Of a stretch of 63,982 nt of DNA, positions 60,641 through 63,982 are shown piece by piece. Within the stretch, counting starts at the first letter, position 1, and each line of letters starts with the position of its first letter. The DNA is from Microvirgula aerodenitrificans DSM 15089 (GTDB taxonomy: Bacteria > Pseudomonadota > Gammaproteobacteria > Burkholderiales > Aquaspirillaceae): positions 1-63,982 of the forward strand of contig NZ_JHVK01000020.1 in the NCBI RefSeq assembly GCF_000620105.1, written 5' to 3'. Both the position numbers and the translations under genes were made by a program. The notes beneath the pieces were generated by a model. The model was not told where the DNA came from. It did not search any database and saw only the letters and a program-made list of their open reading frames with translations.

Positions 60641-62068
60641 TCAGGCCTGCCGTTGCCGCCGTGCCAGTTCGCCGAGTCGTGCCAGCCGTGCCGCCTGTCC
60701 GGCATTCCATGGTGCGGCGCCGGACAGGCGCAGACAGTTGCGGAAACCGCCGCATGGCGAGAACAGCGGACCGGGGGCGAAGTCGATGCCTTCGGCAATG
60801 GCGGCATGGAACAGTTCCACGCTGTCGAACGGCTCCGGCAGCGCCAGCCACAGCACGAATCCGCCCTGTGGTTCGGAGATCCGGGTGCCGGCCGGGAAGT
60901 GCTCGCGGACGGCGGCGGTCAGCATCCGCATCTGGCTGACCAGCGCCCGGCGGAAGGCGCGCATGTGGCGCGCATAGCCGCCATTTTCCAGGAAGCGCGC
61001 CAGCACCACCTGCGACAGGCGCGAGGTCGAGTGCGTACCGATGTATTTCTGCAACTCGACGCTGGCGCGGAAGCGGCCGGCTTCGACCCAGCCGACGCGC
61101 AGGCCGGGGGCGACATTCTTGGTCAGTGACGCGCAGTACAGCACATTGCCGGCGGTATCGAACGCCTTGACCGGGCGCGGGCGGCGCGGACCGAAATGGA
61201 ATTCGCCATAGATGTCGTCCTCGATCAGCGGAATGTCGCGCGCCGCCAGCAGCGACGCCAGCCTCGCCTTGGCCTCGTCCGGCATCAGGCTGCCCAGCGG
61301 GTTGGAAAAGTTGGGTACCAGCACGACCGCCTGCACGGCGCCGTTGCGGGTGGCCTGCTCCAGCGCGTCGAGTGAAATGCCGGTCTGCGGGTCGGTCGGA
61401 ATCTCCAGCGCCTGCAGTCCCAGCGTCTCCAGACAGCGCAGCAGCGTGTAGTAGGCCGGCGACTCGATGGCGACCACATCGCCGGGGCGGGTCAGGGCAC
61501 GCAGGCACAGGTTCAGGGCTTCCAGCGCACCATGGGTGACGACAATGTCGTCGACGGCGAAGCGTCCGCCCCATTCCATTGCCTGGCGGGCGATCTGGCG
61601 GCGCAGTTCGATCGCGCCGGCCGGGTGGCCATAGTCGGCCAGCAGCTCGGGCTGACGGCGCACGGTATCGCTCATCAGCCGGGAGATCGCCGCCAGCGGC
61701 AGGTGTGCCGCCGATGGCGTTGCGCTGCGAAAACCGCCCATGCCGCAGTCGGCTTCCTGGGTATGAACCTGCACGTATTGCCAGAGCAGCGGATCGACCG
61801 TCACCGGTACCGGTACCGGAAGAGCCGGCGGTGACGGGGGTGTCGGGCGGCGCGGGCGCACATAAAAGCCGGACTGGGGCCGGGCTTCGATCAGACCGCG
61901 GTCCTCCAGCAGGCGGAACGCCTGCTGGACGGTCGACAGGCTGACCTGACGACGGGCACGCAGCTCGCGCAGGGACGGCAGGCGGTCGCCATGACGCAGC
62001 GTACCGGCGGCGATCTGGCCGGCGATGTCGTCGGCCAGGCGCTGATAGAGGGGAAGCGGCGGGGTCAT
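60641..62068 (-). CDS. MocR-type regulator (GntR helix-turn-helix + aminotransferase domain)
   Basis: 475 residues. The N-terminal GntR winged helix (~5-72) reads HGDRLPSLRELRARRQVSLS then TVQQAFRLLEDRGLIEARPQ. From ~110 an aminotransferase class I fold carries the PLP lysine in YCASLTKNVAPGLRVGWVEA and PNFSNPLGSLMPDEA. Such regulators sense PLP or an amino compound and often control an adjacent gene. It is divergent from acs across 370 bases, so acs is a possible target, but nothing in sequence proves it. It is not a clear PdxR, as no pdxST genes are near. Confidence 0.92.
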   Translation of the reverse strand: MTPPLPLYQRLADDIAGQIAAGTLRHGDRLPSLRELRARRQVSLSTVQQAFRLLEDRGLIEARPQSGFYVRPRRPTPPSPPALPVPVPVTVDPLLWQYVQVHTQEADCGMGGFRSATPSAAHLPLAAISRLMSDTVRRQPELLADYGHPAGAIELRRQIARQAMEWGGRFAVDDIVVTHGALEALNLCLRALTRPGDVVAIESPAYYTLLRCLETLGLQALEIPTDPQTGISLDALEQATRNGAVQAVVLVPNFSNPLGSLMPDEAKARLASLLAARDIPLIEDDIYGEFHFGPRRPRPVKAFDTAGNVLYCASLTKNVAPGLRVGWVEAGRFRASVELQKYIGTHSTSRLSQVVLARFLENGGYARHMRAFRRALVSQMRMLTAAVREHFPAGTRISEPQGGFVLWLALPEPFDSVELFHAAIAEGIDFAPGPLFSPCGGFRNCLRLSGAAPWNAGQAARLARLGELARRQRQA

Positions 62069-62438
62069 GCCGACATGCTAACGGCTGGGCGCGACTTGCA
62101 CAGGGACAGTTGTCGCCCGACTGGACCGGTACAGCCGGTCGGGCCGGGAAATTGTATCGACTCAGCTTGCCGATATCAGTTCGATATAGCGATTTTTACG
62201 TGAATAACGGTTTTTCATATGCGAATTTACAACTTTCAATCGCTTTAAAATGCGTAAAAGCGTCACGCTCCAGTGCAAAACAGGGGATTTGGCGCAAAAG
62301 GCCAACAAACGGTTTCCACGGCTATGTTTCTGTTGTCAGCGCCGACATAGCATGGCTCGAAAATGCCTCCCGCCTGCCGGCCCTCCCGGCTGGAGCGGGG
62401 GCAGACAACGATCCCTCTACAAAGCGGAAGCCCCGACC
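62069..62438. promoter_or_regulatory. Divergent regulatory region MocR-type gene / acs
   Basis: 370 bases with no supported gene, containing the most AT-rich patch of this end (62160-62275; TTTTTACGTGAATAACGG, AATTTACAAC). It must hold promoters for both genes. No CRP-like or sigma-54 site was convincing. The acs ribosome binding site is probably GCGGAAG at 62424-62430. Confidence 0.5.
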
Positions 62439-63982
62439 ATGTCCACTCTGACCCCCCTTGCGCTGGAGCGACGCTGTTTCGCTCCGGGCGACGCCTTTCG
62501 CCAGGCAGCCACCCTGTCCGGCATGGCAGCCTGCAACACCGTCTGCGAACGCGCGAACAACGATTACGAAGGCTTCTGGGCCGACCTGGCCCGCGAACTG
62601 CTGAGCTGGCACAAGCCGTTCACCCGCACCTTCGACGGCAGCAATGCCCCGTTCTTCAAATGGTTCGACGATGGCCTACTGAACGTCTCCTACAATTGCC
62701 TTGACCGTCACCTCGACCAGCATGGCGACAAAACCGCCATCATTTTCGAGTCCGATGACGGCCAGTCCACCCCGATCAGCTACCGCAGCCTGTATGAACA
62801 GGTGTGCCAGTTTGCCAACGGCCTGAAAAAGCTCGGCGTGGAAAAGGGTGACCGCGTGGTCATCTACATGCCGATGACGGTGCAGGCCGTCATTGCCATG
62901 CAGGCTTGCGCCCGCATCGGCGCCATTCACTCGGTGGTGTTCGGCGGCTTCTCCGCCGGCGCGCTGCGCGACCGCATCATCGATGCCGGCGCCAAAATCG
63001 TCATTACCGCCAACGAAGGCATGCGCGGCGGCAAGACCGTGCCGCTGAAGGCGACCGTTGACGAAGCGCTGGACGCCGGCGGTTGCGACAGCATCGAGAA
63101 GGTCATCGTGCAGAAGCGTACCGCCGGCAATACACCGATGGGTGCGCGCGACATCGGCTGGGACGAACTGACCGCCGGCCTGCCGCTCGACTGCGAACCG
63201 ACCTGGGTCGAAGCCGACCACCCGCTGTTTATCCTGTACACCTCCGGTTCGACCGGCAAGCCGAAGGGCATCCAGCATTCGAGCGCCGGCTATCTGCTCG
63301 GCGCCGCCAACAGCTTCCGCTGGGCGTTCGACTACAAGCCGGACGACGTGTTCTGGTGCACGGCCGACGTCGGCTGGATCACCGGCCACACCTACATCTG
63401 CTACGGCCCGCTGGCGATGGGCGCGACCCAGGTCGTGTTCGAGGGCGTGCCGACCTACCCGGACGCCAGCCGCTTCTGGAGCATGATCGAACGCCACAAG
63501 GTCACCACCTTCTACACCGCCCCGACGGCGATCCGTTCGCTGATCAAGCTCGGCGCCGATCTGCCGAAGCAGTTCGACCTGTCCAGCCTGCGCCTGCTCG
63601 GCACGGTCGGCGAGCCGATCAACCCGGAAGCGTGGATGTGGTACTACGAAGTGGTTGGCGGCGGTCGTTGCCCGATCGTCGACACCTGGTGGCAGACCGA
63701 AACCGGCAGCGCGATGATCGCGCCGATGCCGGGCGCGGTGGCGACCAAGCCGGGCAGTTGCACCCTGCCGCTGCCGGGCATCATGGCCGATATCGTCGAC
63801 GAATCCGGCGCGCCGGTCGAACCCGGCAATGGCGGCTTCCTGGTCATCAAGCGTCCGTTCCCGAGCCTGGTCCGCACCATCTGGAACGATGCCGACCGCT
63901 TCCGCAAGACCTACTTCCCGGACGAGTTCAACGGCCAGTACTACCTGGCCGGCGACTCGGCGCACCGCGACGAGGACGGCTA
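62439..63982 (+). CDS. acs: Acetyl-CoA synthetase, 3' end beyond window (partial)
   Basis: At least 514 codons, open to the window end. AMP-forming acetate-CoA ligase. After an N-terminal region ([20 protein letters not shown]) the adenylation motifs are [16 protein letters not shown] (P-loop-like), [37 protein letters not shown] and the hinge region [14 protein letters not shown] at the edge. It activates acetate to acetyl-CoA via acetyl-AMP. The C-terminal domain with the acetylated regulatory lysine lies outside. ATG 62439 fits the family start. Confidence 0.96.
   Translation, partial: MSTLTPLALERRCFAPGDAFRQAATLSGMAACNTVCERANNDYEGFWADLARELLSWHKPFTRTFDGSNAPFFKWFDDGLLNVSYNCLDRHLDQHGDKTAIIFESDDGQSTPISYRSLYEQVCQFANGLKKLGVEKGDRVVIYMPMTVQAVIAMQACARIGAIHSVVFGGFSAGALRDRIIDAGAKIVITANEGMRGGKTVPLKATVDEALDAGGCDSIEKVIVQKRTAGNTPMGARDIGWDELTAGLPLDCEPTWVEADHPLFILYTSGSTGKPKGIQHSSAGYLLGAANSFRWAFDYKPDDVFWCTADVGWITGHTYICYGPLAMGATQVVFEGVPTYPDASRFWSMIERHKVTTFYTAPTAIRSLIKLGADLPKQFDLSSLRLLGTVGEPINPEAWMWYYEVVGGGRCPIVDTWWQTETGSAMIAPMPGAVATKPGSCTLPLPGIMADIVDESGAPVEPGNGGFLVIKRPFPSLVRTIWNDADRFRKTYFPDEFNGQYYLAGDSAHRDEDG

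Overview
The window is a contiguous piece of a GC-rich betaproteobacterial chromosome. Gene order and families point to the order Neisseriales, in the broad Chromobacteriaceae-like group: thrS-infC-rpmI-rplT-pheST-ihfA followed by a MerR gene, gpmI-envC-ctp, smc-zipA-ligA, a PhaR/phasin pair, and Neisseria-like Tpx, ZipA and YajC/SecD. The genus is not determined. No phage, insertion sequence, integron or CRISPR array was seen. Nearly all genes are housekeeping; the clearest accessory elements are two orphan RHS-core genes.

Layout. 1-400: end of an rRNA operon (23S 3' end, 5S, two intrinsic terminators). 482-1872: orphan RHS-core gene and a ComEA-like DNA-uptake gene. 1916-8063 (minus): gpmI-envC-ctp-small unknown protein-argA. 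8194-12000: ArsR-type regulator, then tgt-yajC-secD (minus) with no secF. 12099-19793: tRNA-Ile, then thrS, infC (apparent AUA start), rpmI, rplT, pheS, pheT, ihfA and a MerR-type gene. 19825-22944: tRNA-Pro, a 41-residue basic protein, a long hairpin and a membrane PAS-GGDEF protein. 23159-27246: yggX, ppk, a DUF456-type membrane protein and the second RHS-core paralogue. 27264-33103: HDAC-family amidohydrolase, two identical tRNA-Leu genes, RNase R with a long Ala/Pro/Lys tail, and an FAD-linked oxidase.

33148-40148: a three-gene polar amino-acid ABC transporter without its ATPase, azoR, mscL, an EamA transporter, an acyl-CoA thioesterase and serS. 40209-44495: a CBS-PAS-GGDEF-EAL protein and the PHB granule pair phaR/phaP with a candidate PhaR operator. 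44648-50357: M14-type carboxypeptidase, miaA, an OhrR-type regulator with tpx and a large palindromic operator, ribA, hpt and galU. 50497-58865 (minus): a Tat-exported HisC-like aminotransferase, then smc-zipA-ligA. 58984-63982: yedE-yedF, a MocR-type regulator, and acs running off the end.

The most promising unexplained feature is the pair of RHS-core proteins at 482 and 26218. They share an RHS-associated core, a roughly 90-residue hydrophobic region, and a C-terminal domain with an invariant His-Gly and a Cys 44-45 residues later. That is the motif layout of clan CD (caspase/CPD-like) cysteine peptidases. Neither has an obvious immunity partner. All functional statements were made from the sequence alone, without database searches.
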